The notes under the pieces were generated by a model. That model was not told the DNA's origin. It did no database searches and saw only the letters and a program-made list of their open reading frames with translations. Source: Rhytidiadelphus loreus (taxonomy: Eukaryota > Streptophyta > Bryopsida > Hypnales > Hylocomiaceae). Taken from it: 64,000 nt of DNA. This document shows, one piece after another, positions 1-15,420 of this stretch (position 1 is the first letter of the stretch; every line of letters starts with the position of its first letter). The DNA is taken from contig OX344762.1 in the NCBI GenBank assembly GCA_947034895.1, forward strand, positions 74,642,981-74,706,980. The letters are read 5' to 3'. The position numbers and the translations under genes are program-made.

Positions 1-215
1 ATTCCGTGTTTTTGTAGAGTTCTGTAAGAGTGAATGGGTAGCAGTTTGCTTGAGTTTTACGGAAGTAATTATGGTTATCGTGGGATTTGATTCGACACTG
101 ACTGTAACTGAAGATTGGTATTCAGGTAGAGTGTCAATCGCAAGCTGAAAGAAGAATCAAAGTTGGCAGTCTCCGTTTCTCTGTCTGTCGGTGAGTTGAG
201 AAGACTGTATGTGCA

Positions 216-2496
<2,281 letters not shown>

Positions 2497-2933
2497 GTTC
2501 GTGGCTTTCGAATTCGAGCGACCTTATCTACCGACTGTGACATGTATTTAGTAGGCATTAAGTTCCTGCTTTACAAAAAAGAAATGGTCTCACCACAAGC
2601 ATTCTGGGCACTGTCGGTGCATCTTCGTGTTGCTCTGTTTGTATTTCAAGCCTTTATAAGTTACGTTACTTGAATGGTTGCCATGGTTGTCCACTAGTCA
2701 AGATTGAAGAACGCTAATTTTCAAAAGCTTCAATCTTTGAATTCAAGCCAAGTAAGTAAGTTTGTCTCCAGGTTTTCACGAAAGGAAGTCACAGACTTTG
2801 TCTGTTTTCATTATCTGCCGCACAACAGGTATACTCTGTGTGAAGATTTGCTGATTTACCGGATTAGGGGAATGCCTAATGTAATGTGCGCATTCAGGAC
2901 CTAAAAACTGGATGTACAGTACAGTAGAGGTCC

Positions 2934-2939
2934 AATAAA
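2934..2939 (+). terminator. possible poly(A) signal AATAAA for haemoglobin
   Basis: A canonical AATAAA lies about 440 bp past the haemoglobin stop codon. In AT-rich DNA this hexamer is common, so the assignment is weak. Confidence 0.2.
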
Positions 2940-2949
2940 CTAATGAATT

Positions 2950-4186
2950 TTTTCAGTCAGTGTTCACTAGAAAGTTCAGCAACTTCAGGAAGCTCTGCCG
3001 TGCTAAAAAATGAACCGATTTTGAAACCACAAATTCAGTTGGAATGGCAATGAAGTGCATTTCAATTTCATAACAAGTGAAAAATCAATAATAATTTAGA
3101 TTTCTTTTATACACTATCTACCATTTCAAAGAGAACCTTTGGAAGATAGTCCATGATTTTTTGCAATGGGGTGAAGAACAAGTAAGAAATTATACAAACA
3201 ATTCAAGTGGTATTGAATCAGACAAGTATCTCTAAAGCAATTGTGAAGGCTCATTTCTAATATGTGTACCATTAAATACAAGTTGTATCTTTCACAAATG
3301 GTGGCAACACTAGATGGTAGACAATTTATACAGAACATCAAACTCTTTGTATGATTTTCAATTACATATGTGTACATTTGTAATGATGATTACTTAGACT
3401 TTAGTGTGATTCCAACACAATTTACAATTCAAAATTCTATTTCATTTTTTAGTGTACACGGGCCTCCTAAAGTTGTCCTAATTCTCAACAGGATTCATAA
3501 GTTTATTGGACTCTACTATATAGTAAATTAGAGCTTTTCATAAGAATATCTTATAGAGAATATTTCTTATGATTGGGGCAAGTCCCCTTAATTCCACATG
3601 ATCACAAATATCAAAAGAGCAACCTCAATGCAAACCCCTTTGTTTACACTTTGAAAGTATAGTTTCATCTTAGGACTAGTTTACACTAGCTAGGGCTAGA
3701 TACAAGGACCTTGTCAATTATCAAAGTATTGATTGGTGGAGAGATAAGCATGGTCCAAGTTGCATTTACATTTTGACCAAGACCATGTCATTTTTCATGG
3801 ATGAAAAGTTCACTTAGAATCCTACATGGCCAAAGTAAATAATGTTTTGTTGGTTCCAAAGAGTTTTTTTCTTAACCTCCTCTTTAAAGTAGGCCTGGTT
3901 GTTTTCATGAAAGCCACAACATGCTAAAATCTCACAATCATAGATTTTGTCTATTTAATTAATCTTGTGGTTCAAACTGCCAAGTTTGATAATAAATAGA
4001 TATGGTACAACTATAGTCTCTCTTGGGTTTACAACAAGTCTATACATGCAAAGTGTCAATACTATTTTTTTTAATCTTGGGCTCTCACTCCTATACTCAC
4101 ATTCAACAAAGTAGGGTACCTCATAGTGCTTGTAGTCCATAGGTCCAGCCTTGGTGTAAACCAACCATTAATCCTCAAATGATAGG
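2950..4186. other. AT-rich intergenic DNA without recognised genes
   Basis: The stretch between the haemoglobin 3' end and the first TTAA element holds only short unsupported open frames. No protein family, RNA gene or complete repeat was recognised in it. Confidence 0.5.
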
Positions 4187-4190
4187 TTAA

Positions 4191-4699
4191 GCCCCTTAGG
4201 CTTCACAAAAAGTGAATTTTGCATTTTTTGGGACTGTTTCAATCTACTAGACCTACTTCAATAGTGAATATGGTTTGCCAAGCACTGCATTTATAGTCAA
4301 TTTTGTTAAAATGGTGGTATTCCGCATGCCATTTTAATGGAATATCTTCTACAAATGGAGAATAAGTGTGCTACGATAGGGTCATACATGTGCCAATTTT
4401 ATGCCTAGCACATTCAAATCACTCCTAGTTCACGCATTTCCACTCCCCTTGGACAATCTTTCCATTGTTTTCATTTTTTTAGTGGTTTCATTTTGTGCCA
4501 TTTTAATGGAATACCGACATTTTAACGAAATTGACCATATTTAGGTTGCAAAGTCAAAGCACTATTCAATATTAACTTTTGTATGCCCTAATCGAACAAA
4601 CTTTGGGCAAACAACAACATCCATACTTTGCTTCAATTGAAGGAGATTTTTTTATTGCCCTTTGAGTTGCCCTCTAGACAAATGAATGTCATTTAAGGA
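4191..4699 (-). mobile_element. TTAA-flanked non-autonomous element, interrupted by a MITE
   Basis: The element lies between TTAA at 4187-4190 and TTAA at 4700-4703. Read on the minus strand it matches the 275-bp element at 7073-7347 over its whole length, apart from a 250-bp insertion (MITE 4294-4538 plus one target-site copy). It has no coding capacity. The TTAA borders match piggyBac-type target duplications, but its terminal inverted repeats are weak. Confidence 0.6.
4294..4538. mobile_element. 245-bp MITE with TSD ATTTA
   Basis: Ends read TAGTCAATTTTGTTAAAATG and, reverse-complemented, ATGGTCAATTTCGTTAAAAT. The target duplication ATTTA is at 4289-4293 and 4539-4543. The paralogous sequence near 7220 has a single ATTTA and no insert, which confirms the borders. 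A second, inverted copy of the family is at 53152-53376. The superfamily is not assigned. Confidence 0.85.
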
Positions 4700-5809
4700 T
4701 TAATTTCAATTTCACAGAACCTAAAGCACTTAGTAGATAGTTATAGACCAATCACCAATCATTTTATTTATAATGTAAGAAATGATATTTCCGTTACAAG
4801 TGTAAATTAAGTAACAAAATTTAATACCTAAAGGTGGTTTCAAAAAATTAGTAAAATTCCTAAACATAAAAGTAAAACTTAAACAATACAATAGAAGAGA
4901 CTATTTTAAAATGGTCTTCATCCATTCTCTTGAGTGGTAGATGATGGAGTTGCATTTAGGACACTCTAATAACAACCTCAATTAGATTGTTATTTAGGGT
5001 AACAATACATCTAGGATGGGTCTGTCAAAATGAATTTTAGATAGGCCTCAATGTGATTACCTACCTCGTCACATTCATGACACTTTGTAATTTTATTTGC
5101 CTACCTAACATTTAGATGGATTCTAGTGAGCCTGCAACAACACTTAATAGAATACAATTTTGTGACCATGTCTCCCACCCAACCACTTTCTACTCTTCCC
5201 ACATTCTTTGACTACCGGTAGTAGAAAATTTGTCCATAAGACTCATTGTTTTATGACACATTATACCAAGTATGTGTTTTAAAGCTTAGTCTATAGGAGC
5301 ATGTTTTCTACTAGTAACAATTCTTTGGCAATCCACAAGGAGAAATACAATCACAAAGCATAATTTTTTGTTTCATTTTGTGGCAAAGCATTGGGTCCCT
5401 TGGAGAGTAAATTTGAACTATGACATCAACCACAAAAAGACTAGGCGTTCAAATTTTAAACAACAGATGAACGGAAACACATTTTTTTTTTTTTTCATTT
5501 ATCTATTTTTTTTTAAAGATTCTTATGTTAGTTCTTTAACATTTGTATGGTATAGATTATGAAGACTTTGCTTTGCAAATATTCTATAATTCAATAAGTA
5601 TTGATAGGTCTAGCATCAAAAAATAATTTTTTTAGTTCCAAAATTGATCTTTCAAAAACGACTTGAATAAAAAATTGAAATTAAAATCTTCAAAAATCAC
5701 TTTTGTAGAAATTTAAAATGTAAAATGTAGAATCTAATTTTAGAAGGAATTTTCAATTTTTGGCTTAAAATTTTATTGAAAAATATTGGTTTGTGTACTA
5801 GTATATCTG

Positions 5810-5948
5810 ACCATATGGTTATGATGTATGAATCATATTTTACAACTATAGTTTGAGAGTCATCATTAAATTATTCTTTTTAAAGTTGTATTTTATAATA
5901 TATCTTTAGAATTTTTGAAATTCAGACTACCCCTTGGTCCTCAAGGGG
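5810..5948 (-). repeat. end fragment of a TTAA-type repeat
   Basis: On the minus strand this starts at TTAA (5949-5952) with CCCCTTGAGGACC and matches 7352-7485, which also starts at a TTAA. The far end of the element is not defined. Confidence 0.5.
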
Positions 5949-5952
5949 TTAA

Positions 5953-6895
5953 CCCACTAAATATCCAAACAACGTTTTTTTCGCAACATAGCGATTTTGG
6001 GTAGCTCACTATAGACGGAATTTTTATTTTTTTTCCTTGAAGATTTCACACAATGTGTGTCCAAGGAGTGTCTTTAAGGCACAACAATTTTCATAACTTT
6101 TGACTACATGGTTCAAAAGTTATTGAATGATATGTAATTTTCAGTGTTTGGCAGGCAGCTCGGGCAAAAAGAAAAACTTCTTTGAAAATCACTTTTCTTT
6201 TAAATAAAAATTTGAAATTGATTCTCTAAATTTATATATATGTGGTAAGCTTTGAATCATTCCATTTTGATTAATAAGATGAAAGTTATGAGGAATTTTA
6301 GTTTGGGTTAGTTTGTGGGTAGTTATGGAATCTCTATTCTAAAATAAACTTGGAAGTCCTTTATTTAACTCAATTTTAAATATTTTTAGAAAAAAATAAA
6401 AACATTAGGTGTATAATGTTTATTACTACATTACCACTGTTGGGATTGAAAATTTTCAATTTTATAATGAAATTCTTAACAATTTAGTGTTTTGAATCAC
6501 TTTGTACTTCTTTCTACTTACTACTTTTTCCCTATATGTTGTGCAAATCCAAATGGTCTAAAATTTTTCAAGCATGTAGCCAACTTAACTTGAGGAATGA
6601 ATCCAAAGAATAACCAGCATTTGGGACATTTTTTCATACAAATGTGACTTTGTGAAGTGCAGTTGCCTGTGTTTTCACAGTGCCAAAAAAGGGATGTTTA
6701 TCACTTCAAAGTTCAAATGTTAGTATCTTGAAATCTACACGGTGGAAAATTTTGAAATTTTTTCCACATCTTTTCAAAATATTTTACTACAAGATCCTAC
6801 GGTTTCATTTGTCCAATAATGTTTTTCATCTAAAATTTGGTGCTTGTAAATGCAAGGGCAGTTTGGGTGAAAATATAGTCTCTGACATTTAGGGG
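5953..6895. mobile_element. TTAA-flanked non-autonomous element
   Basis: About 943 bp lie between TTAA at 5949-5952 and TTAA at 6896-6899. The left end reads CCCACTAAATATCC and the right end, reverse-complemented, CCCCTAAATGTC. The interior is AT-rich and non-coding, with loose similarity to the elements at 42.7 and 57.6 kb. It shares its left TTAA with the repeat to its left. Confidence 0.55.
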
Positions 6896-7072
6896 TTAAT
6901 TGGGTCATGACTAGACCAATGGAGATACTAGTGTTGGGTCTTCTGCGGGTTGTGACTAAAAAAGAATTAGAAGGCTTCCTATATACAACCGATATACAAT
7001 ATCACATATACTCCTCCAATTATTCCAATCATAAATATAATTTTCTTCATAATGTTTTTTAAAGGATCTTAA

Positions 7073-7347
7073 TCCTAAAAACAACATTCAATTGCCTAGA
7101 AGGCAACTCAAAGGGAAATCAACATCTCCTTGAAGCAAAGTATGGATCTTATTACTTGGCCAAAGTCAATTGTGTGGTTATAACATGCAAAGTGAATAGT
7201 AAATAGTGCTATGACTTTACAACCTAAATGTAGTGCTTGACAAGCCATATTTCACTATTGAAGTAGGTCAAATAGGTTGAAACATTCCAGAAAAATATAA
7301 AACTATGTTTTGTCAACAATTCAAAACCAAAGGGTCTGGCATTTTGT
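7073..7347 (+). mobile_element. TTAA-flanked short element (empty-site copy)
   Basis: This 275-bp copy of the 4191-4699 element lies between TTAA at 7069-7072 and TTAA at 7348-7351. It lacks the MITE and so gives the unoccupied reference. The two copies are in opposite orientation. Confidence 0.6.
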
Positions 7348-7351
7348 TTAA

Positions 7352-7485
7352 CTCCCTAAGAACCGAAGGATAGTTCAGATTTCCAAAATTGTAATGATGT
7401 ATTATAAAATGAAACTTAGAATAATAATTTAATTATGATGATTCTCAAATTATAGTTGTAAAATATGATCCATAGATCATACTTA
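7352..7485 (+). repeat. TTAA-type repeat fragment, inverted copy of 5810-5948
   Basis: It begins directly at the TTAA that closes the preceding element (CTCCCTAAGAACCG) and matches the reverse complement of 5810-5948 over about 135 bp. Two elements therefore meet at one TTAA. Confidence 0.5.
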
Positions 7486-7971
7486 ATCGAGGGAAAATTA
7501 CATCAAAAAATTCACTTTAAAAAAATGTAAAGCAAATTTTGAAAAGTTGTAAAACAATCATATGTAAACATGTTAATATGTCCTTTAACCTCATAATATT
7601 TTATTGATTCTAGATTGAACATGTAAAAAGTCACCTTCAAATCACTTTCACAGTTCAACACCTTCTTGATCAAACATTATAATCTTTCAATCCATAGGTG
7701 ATATTGTTGTGTTTTCTTTTCCCATGTGATCTACACTAGGCCTAGTTTAAATTCATATGGTTACAATTGTTTAAAAAATTGATAAAGCTTATCAAAACTT
7801 AGACTTTTTGTTTAGTTTTGAGCAAACTCCAATTACAAGCTCACAAAAGACCTTGGGCATTTACCGGTTAATACTGTCTAATCCTATTGAAAACTTCACT
7901 CTGAGGAGCTCCAAGTCTTGCTTATAAGAGCGAGACAAGTTGGATGTTGGCAGACATATCCCAAAGATACT

Positions 7972-8957
7972 TTAAATTTCAGTGACACGTTCAAATTCTC
8001 CGTTACTCTTCAATCTTTGATTCTTCTCTCGCCGTTTCAAGCTACTGTAGGCAATGTCAGTGAGAGAATTATCTGAATCAGAGACCTTTAGTGAAGGTTC
8101 TCTTCCCTCCTCCTCGATGATGAAAAGTATGTCAGTGAAGTTTGTTCTGACTGCAGGTCCTGAATAATTAGATCCTCGATCATCGTACCGTGTTATAAAT
8201 TCCATACCCAAAAGTGTTCGATCTGCTCCATTCCACCTAAAAGGAAAAACCCTAATGAAAAAGAAGCCAATACATTCTCCTGACTGTGTGCCACTCGATC
8301 TGCAATTCAGAAGCTTGTCTCGATCACAGTGCTTTGATAGTTGCAGATGTTTGGCAAAGTTCTGCTTTTTCGATTGAGAGGGAGAAAATCAAAAGAGTCG
8401 ACATGGCCGGCACCTTCTACGTTGGAGCCTCGATCGATCGATGGCCTCCAATGCAAGAAATTCGTTCAACCTGTGATCGAATTGAAGGTTAGATTATATT
8501 CGTGCACGGGAATATAACTTACTGCGCGTATATCATTGTTGCTGTTGAACTTGGGGACCTACCTCCCGTTTCATCTGTCAGCCAGGACAATGAGTTTCTC
8601 CTTTTGCTCAGTCCAGCCATCATGGGATTGGAAATTTTGATGTAATTGTAGTAAGTTAAAATATCTCTTTTGAATGTCTGCCCTTCTACTCCTGCAGTCA
8701 CGAGAAAGAGCATGCTACGTTAGCAAGCTTGCCAATTCATGGAAAAGTCACCTGTTGGCAAAGTCCTAGCTTAAAGTGACATCCAGCGGATTGAATCAAC
8801 GCTTGTTTACATTGCAAGAGACCTTCACCTAGCTCCATTTATTCGTAGGAGCATCAATGGTGTCCATGATAACTTGCTCAATGCAATGAGCGCTGAAGTT
8901 GGTGGCTATCAAGGTCAGTCAAGCTGCTACTGAGACAGACACACTCTCACAAGGGGA
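7972..8957. other. exon-like patch, possible gene or pseudogene of unknown family
   Basis: Composition here is less AT-rich and several frames look coding. On the minus strand, 8519-8713 contains an open stretch with a CAG acceptor and a GTAGGT donor, and 7972-8211 is open to a stop. On the plus strand an ATG at 8403 opens a 29-codon frame that stops at TAG; the same frame then stays open for about 47 codons (to about 8660). Another open stretch follows at 8772-8917. The minus-strand exon phases do not join and the plus frame is broken. I do not recognise a family. It may be a decayed gene. Confidence 0.3.
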
Positions 8958-9059
8958 GTATGTGTTCGTGGTGTGGACAGTCAGACGACTGCTAAAAAGA
9001 TGGAGTGAGTTTACCATGGGGGGTTTTGAGCGTTTTTTCTCTAAAAAGAGATGATTTTT

Positions 9060-12000
9060 TTTTTCCAGGGACTATTTTGGCGAGATATTCTTGCTTTCAC
9101 AGTGCATGAAATTGCAAACTACTACCAAATCTTGGGAAGCTATTGCTCTATTTTGGATGAATGATTGTCTATTCTTTTCGATGAATACATATAATTTCAT
9201 TCATATATTGTAAGTTTCATCCATTTCTATGGATGTAAATAGCTTCCTCAGTACAGTGAAGATCGCTTTTTTGCACTGTCTACAATAAATGAATCCCCCC
9301 TGGAGTTTACACCTCCCAAACAAAAGCATCATTTGAAGCATATAATTGCTTTGAATCATTTTGGGTTTAGGGTGGTATAATGACAAAAAGAGTGGTTGTA
9401 AGAATGATGCAAAAACTAATTGAAATTTGGTTGAAGGAATAACTTGTATTTCTCAGCAAATAAAAAAACAAAAGCTTGTTGAAGTAGAAGTAACAAACTT
9501 GGTCCAAAAGTAGAGATATTTGCTTTTGAAGTGCACTAATACTTTGAAATTTATAATTTGCTCATATAGTATTCATAAGTTGGACTAAGAGAGACATTGG
9601 AATCACTTCTTTTCAATTGCCAATAAGACTCAACAAATTTATAGCAGTATAATAATAAAAGCTATACTTAAATGCTTTTTCAGATACCTTATGTTAAGAG
9701 CATGCAAATTATGAACAGTATAAAGAATCATGTACCTTTCAGACAATCAGTTGTTATTATTGTATGGGTCATTTGAACCATAGCTAAAGATTACAACTTA
9801 TAAGGAAGTTGCATCCTAATTGAGTAGTAGTTTTTTCTTAAACTTGTCAAGACATATAATTTACAACTTTCATTACACTAACTAATGAAACAATTTATAT
9901 CCATGAAACTTTTTAATATGTTTGAAACATTGTAATTCAGTAGCCTATCCATTCACATTCATCCAAATCTAATTACATGCCACTCCAAAAATGAAGTTTG
10001 ATAAAAACTAACTAACTTAATCCATTTAGAAGGGATTTTCACCAAAATATTAATCTTCTATTATTGATTTACAATTTATTTTTATTGATTTATCACTTAG
10101 AAATTAAAACTACCATTCTAGGCTCTCCATTAGTACTTACGATGCAGCACATGCATTATGGCTTGAATTCAAAGAGATTATCAAACTGCCAAATATATGT
10201 ACTTGGTCATGGAAATGTGGTCATCGTAGGCCTATGTACTTAAAAAATGTGTTCAACTCAAAGAGATTATCTAACTGTCAAACATATGTACTTAGTCATG
10301 GAAATGTGATACTTCACACGAATTTTGAGTACCAAATGCAAGTGACTGCTAGACTTTTTTTGGTTTGGATAATGAGCTTTACGAAGAACTGATAGTGGGT
10401 GACAGCTACAAGGAAGACCTGTCAGTCCAGGGAGCAGTTAAGGAATAGAAATTACATGCTACTGTTGGAGGATAAACTATGAAAATTCAGAGTTTATTCA
10501 TGATTATATGGTAAGGTAACTACACCTAAAATCGCACAAATAAGAAATTTAGTATGGTTCCCATTATTATATTGGAATTTTTGTTGTGGGATCATGTTGG
10601 TAGTGAAAAGGGGATTCTAGATTCTCTTAGAATGCATTTTTTGGATACTGTATGAATAAACTACGAATTTTCAAAGTGCTGAAAATAGGTGTTCCCAAAA
10701 GCAATCATAGAGTCTCATGAATAGTGGGAGTACATTTTAGGCAAGAATCTCTGGCGTGCGATTTTAGGCAAGAATGTACCCAGTAGATAGGATTTGGAAA
10801 TTTGGATTTAGAGACCAAGAGTGAATACCATAGTCTCTATCCAAAGGACACAACCTATAAGGTAGAATGATCCATAACCACCCAAATTTGCAATTTGGGG
10901 TATCTTGTGCAATGTGTTGATTGTTGCTTGTATTTTCAGAAAATAATTAGTTGAATTGATTGAAAAACAAGTTGTATCATAGTAATTTGATAAGAACTAA
11001 AATTAATATGAATTTTCAAACCAAAAATATAAAACCATTAGTAGGTGGGAGTCACAACCATCTTAAAAAGGTTCAAAATGAGTGACCTACCAAGATACCA
11101 CCCTAATACCATTTGAGGAGTGTTTTAAAAGCTCAAGTTTTCATCCTTGACTATGGGAGAGCATAGTAGTCTTAGGTTTGCAATACAAAGCGCAAAGCCA
11201 AAGAGGTGTAACGCAACTTCCTCCACATGTTTGTGAAGCATAGATGTAGGTTTGATTTCTTCACCAAGATGGAGGCTGGGCAACTGTGAAGGTCCTCCAC
11301 TAGCTTGAGCGCCAATTTTGTCTTTCAACCGCCATGAGATTCCTTGATTTGATAGAAAGGTTTCACTTCCCATTATGATAGCTGCAAGAAGCTTCACAAC
11401 CTCTCTCTATGCTATCCCTATGGCTATGTTTCCATCATTGGCCTTCCTTATTAATGTTCTTTTTAATTCTCATGTGCTATTTGGTCCCCCACTAGGCCAC
11501 ATGTGGTTGGAGGGTTTGTATTTTGCCCTTGCAATGAAATTTTGTTTCATTTGTGTCAAAAAAAGAAGTTCAAATTCAACATTCTAAAAGCACCTCTTAT
11601 ATTGGTTGAGGCTACAACTTTTTTTGACAAGTATTTATTCACAATCAAGCCCACCTAAACCAACATTTATTAAACCACATCTTTATTAACCTTAAACATC
11701 CATAAATAAATGTGTGAACTTGATGTTATTCTTTGACAATAGCACCTCATTGATTGCTCAAAAAAAATGACTTACACACTATGGAAATGGGTTGGAGACT
11801 AGTGCAAATGGGTGCAAATGGGAGGGTTAGGAGGGTTGTGTAGATGTTGAAATTGGATGGTTGATGGCATTGGGCTGATTAGTTTCATTTTGAAATACAA
11901 ATAAAATAAAATAATTCCAAAGCATTTACAGACTTCCTGTATAATTATCAGCATATGATTATTTTGCTCCTTCAACAGTTGAGTGTTCATGAATGACAAT

Positions 12001-12606
12001 GAATGAGTGCAGGCGGGTGATTCAGGTGCACCAACAAGTGCCTGGATCAGGATACTTCTCATATCAGGTCCAGGGAGAACCAGCTATCAGGCTATCAGCT
12101 CATCCAAATTTCCACCTTCAGTTGGGAATACGCAAGAATTATTTGATATTTTTTTTACCTCGCCAGGATGATCAAATTTGGAAGTCCACAAGGTTAACTG
12201 GCATGAGAAGCATCAGTACCTGAGCCCAACAAAGGTTTGTCCCATTTCCTTGTCTAATGTAATGTACTTGAATGAGAATCTTTTGAAACTTTGCCAGTAA
12301 GTTCGAAGCCGATTCAAGAACATAATAATCATCCAGGCACATTGACAGTCACGAGCTCCTGATAACTTATAGAGCTATGTACATTGATACCTAGAGGCAG
12401 CGTGGAGAATTACCTGATGCAGTGTTGGACGGACAAAGCAGACACACTGGCGCACACTTATCATTGAAACCCAATGCTTCCAAAGAGACGTATCTGACCT
12501 CCATCATGAGCAGGGTTATAACCCTAAAACGACAGACAGGCCAAGCCCCACTTGGTTTTGGGAAAATCGTTGACAAACTGAGTGGTTTTTGTACTTTTTG
12601 GAATGT
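9060..12606. other. AT-rich intergenic DNA; one 51-bp direct repeat
   Basis: No gene was recognised. A direct repeat of about 51 bp, with CAAAGAGATTATC at its start, lies at 10169-10219 and 10258-10309, 89 bp apart. Short open stretches near 12.0-12.2 and 12.4-12.6 kb (for example a frame after GTGCAG at 12012) look mildly coding but have no recognisable family. Confidence 0.4.
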
Positions 12607-15215
12607 TATGATAAATCAGCGTAGTTGACCCAGCTTGTATATGAACTCACTTTTAGAAGGTTTTTATTATTTCAGTCCCAATCTTCAAGTTGCCCCAGCT
12701 GTGAATATAACTTATTGCAGAAAGTTTTTCAATGAAGATTGACCACAAAGGGATTTTGATCTATTGCCAGCAGTACCAAGAGAACTTGAACATATTTTTT
12801 AACTGTCAGACATGAGTGGATGACTTTCACGTCACCGGCAGAGAGGGTGGCGAGAGAGATGAGGGAGAACTACCCACGCGGAAAGCAGATTCCATACAAA
12901 ATAATTCACTTTGTAAGAGCAAGTGATGATGTCACGTATCAATCAACAATTTTTTGGAAAGTGGGGAAAAGCTGGAATTCTGTTGGCAAAGTTTCAAATC
13001 TTTTCTTCACTCATGGTACCAAACAAAATATTCATTCCATGAAGAAATTGGTCTAACTTTGGGGGTTGCATGTACTTTATAAATGTGAATAAGCAATCCT
13101 GCTAAAGAAACTCAAGTATGGCATAAAAACAAACCAACCATGCCCCCAACAGCAAGTAGCTTCTTGAATTGATAGAGAGTCGGGACATCTTCCAAGTGTT
13201 TGTAGCACATCGAATCTGAAATTAGGTTATTCACCAAAATGCTTGCCAAGTTTTTCAAAGTAACCATTTCGTTATATTGGCAGGAGTTCATGACATTATT
13301 ACTTTTCCTGACCTCTGTTTTAAACTAAAAAAATTCACTTCTTGGTGCAGTTCAACATCACAATTTTGGTGCTCTGAATTGCGTCAATATAACAATATTG
13401 AAGTTCCAATCCCCGTCAGCAAGCTCCCATACCAAAAGTGGTGAAAGTCATGGAACAGTATAAGTTAGAACTGTCGGTTAGAAGAAAACCTTTCCAGAGG
13501 ATTTTGCAAAATCATGATTGCGCACTCTGCAGTAATCCATTCCCAGAATATCCCAAAAATTCAGTCATGTTGTATGCACATCGAATGGGACAGCATTCAC
13601 ACGTCACGTTACGAAAATATGTGTTCAGAACTCATTTGAACGTCCCCCAAGCAGCGATTACCGAGGATTCAATCAGTGGAACACCCGTTTAACTTAAGTT
13701 CTGGAGAGACACAACGTTAGGGTTATACATTCGACTGCAGTGTACTTGAGATGGGTATGAAGCTCAGGGCTCCAAGCTCTATGTAGCTAGGTTATTAGAC
13801 TCCAAATCAATCTGGAGTAGTACTTTGCAGAACAGTGAATTCTGTCAGAGAATATGTTGCTGGCAATGATTTGACAACAGGATAAGAAGTGCAGACACCG
13901 TCCGTCCTCGATAAGCTGCGTACAACTGGATTGAAGAAATAATAAGGAGCTTGAAAAATAAATAAAAAAGCAACAACAACAAAAAGAAGGGAAGGAAGTT
14001 CGCACTGATAGCGCAGTTGCTTCCGAAGCAGGTTTTGGGGTTGTCAGTTATTGAAGACAAGGAAGAGGACAAGAGACCGCCTTTTCCTTCCTCAGAGTCT
14101 GCGTCCAAAGTCCATGACAAGCTCCTTAATCTTCTTCCTCAATAGGTGGAAGAATGTTTTCACAAACCCCAGAATTGATCTCACATTGTACTTGATGTCA
14201 AAAAGTATTAATATTCTCAAGTGTAGTTAGTACTATTCTGAGGGGAATGCAATTGTGGGTGCGGATTGCACAGTGCAAAAGGTGCTCCTATATTGAGTGT
14301 TGAGTAGGCTTTAGAATTCCAAGGTTAATCACCACCCCGCCACACCTACACGCACCGCCCAAGTACCCACCCTCAAAAGAAAATCTCTCTAATAAGCAGA
14401 ATAAACTAGACAAATTGTACCTCGAGCACCGGTAGGAGCACATATTTTGGTTCAGGGTGTCGCCGGCCATCTTGCCGAGAAATTCAACAATAGCTTTTAG
14501 AGGACTCGACTCTTCAAAAAGTCACATCCACTACACGTCGATAGGAAAAAAGTCATCGACCTCGTACAGCGCTCAGCACGGCGCGTAAACTCTGATCAAG
14601 AACGCAGATTTGAGTTACGAGTAGGAAATCTCAGAGCTCAGCAGGCATTTCGTTGAATTGGCGGTATCCCAATACCTTTAACACTTTCAGAACGCGCCTT
14701 CGGAATCATAAATCCATACCTGGCTTAAATCTTAAACCTTTAGGTCACCATTTCCGGCCCCGGAATCCTGCAAATTTGGAAAAAGGGACCATCATACAAT
14801 CGGATCATTCAAGAGCGTACCACGTACCCAAGAGGTGGTGAACGAACAATGAATCTACGATTACGAGAATAGAACCGGTCGATGCGGACTGCTGGTGGGA
14901 CAGACAAAGCACAACGAAAGGGCCGGTAATGAACGAATGCATGTTCTCACTGGATGGACTGGAAGCTGGTGGAGCAGGGCCCCAGTGGGGAATACCCGAA
15001 GATGGACATGCACTGGTACCGCAATCGGCAAAGCTAGCGACGGCAATCACCATCCCATCCAAGCAATAGATCAGTGTACGTAGTGCAGTGTAGTGCAATC
15101 CTAGTATGGACCCACGCCACTCACTCACTTCCTTCCCACAGACGTCCCGCTAGTTGCACTGATTCCGCCAACTGCTCATCATTCAACACACTGTCTCTCG
15201 TATGGCCACATCACA

Positions 15216-15221
15216 TATATA
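15216..15221 (+). promoter_or_regulatory. putative TATA box, GLOX copy 1
   Basis: TATATA, in the context CACATATATACCCG, lies about 200 bp before the chosen ATG and fits a core promoter with a 5' leader of roughly 170 nt. It is conserved identically at 47119-47124 in copy 2. Confidence 0.5.
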
Positions 15222-15420
15222 CCCGCTACCATCCTGTCTCCACAGTGCAACTCACATCCCTCTAGCTGGCTGCCTGGCTAGCTCACTAGCTCCATCGAGC
15301 TCCCTGTCCACCTCCACTGCATCAATTGGCTCTGGATAGATTTTGCTATTAAAGTCGAATCACTTGCTGCCATTTGGGTGGAGTTTGGATCAGGACAGAG
15401 GCAGTGCAGTGGTGGCAGTG

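Noticed and set aside
13438..13692. 84-codon plus-strand frame upstream of GLOX copy 1
   Set aside because: The homologous block in unit 2 (44.05-44.6 kb) has frameshifts and an insertion, and no family is recognised, so it is treated as non-coding.
13845..14120. 91-codon minus-strand frame conserved at 44797-45072
   Set aside because: Its conservation is explained by the highly similar duplicated segment. The codons show no known domain, and neighbouring frames on both strands are equally open.
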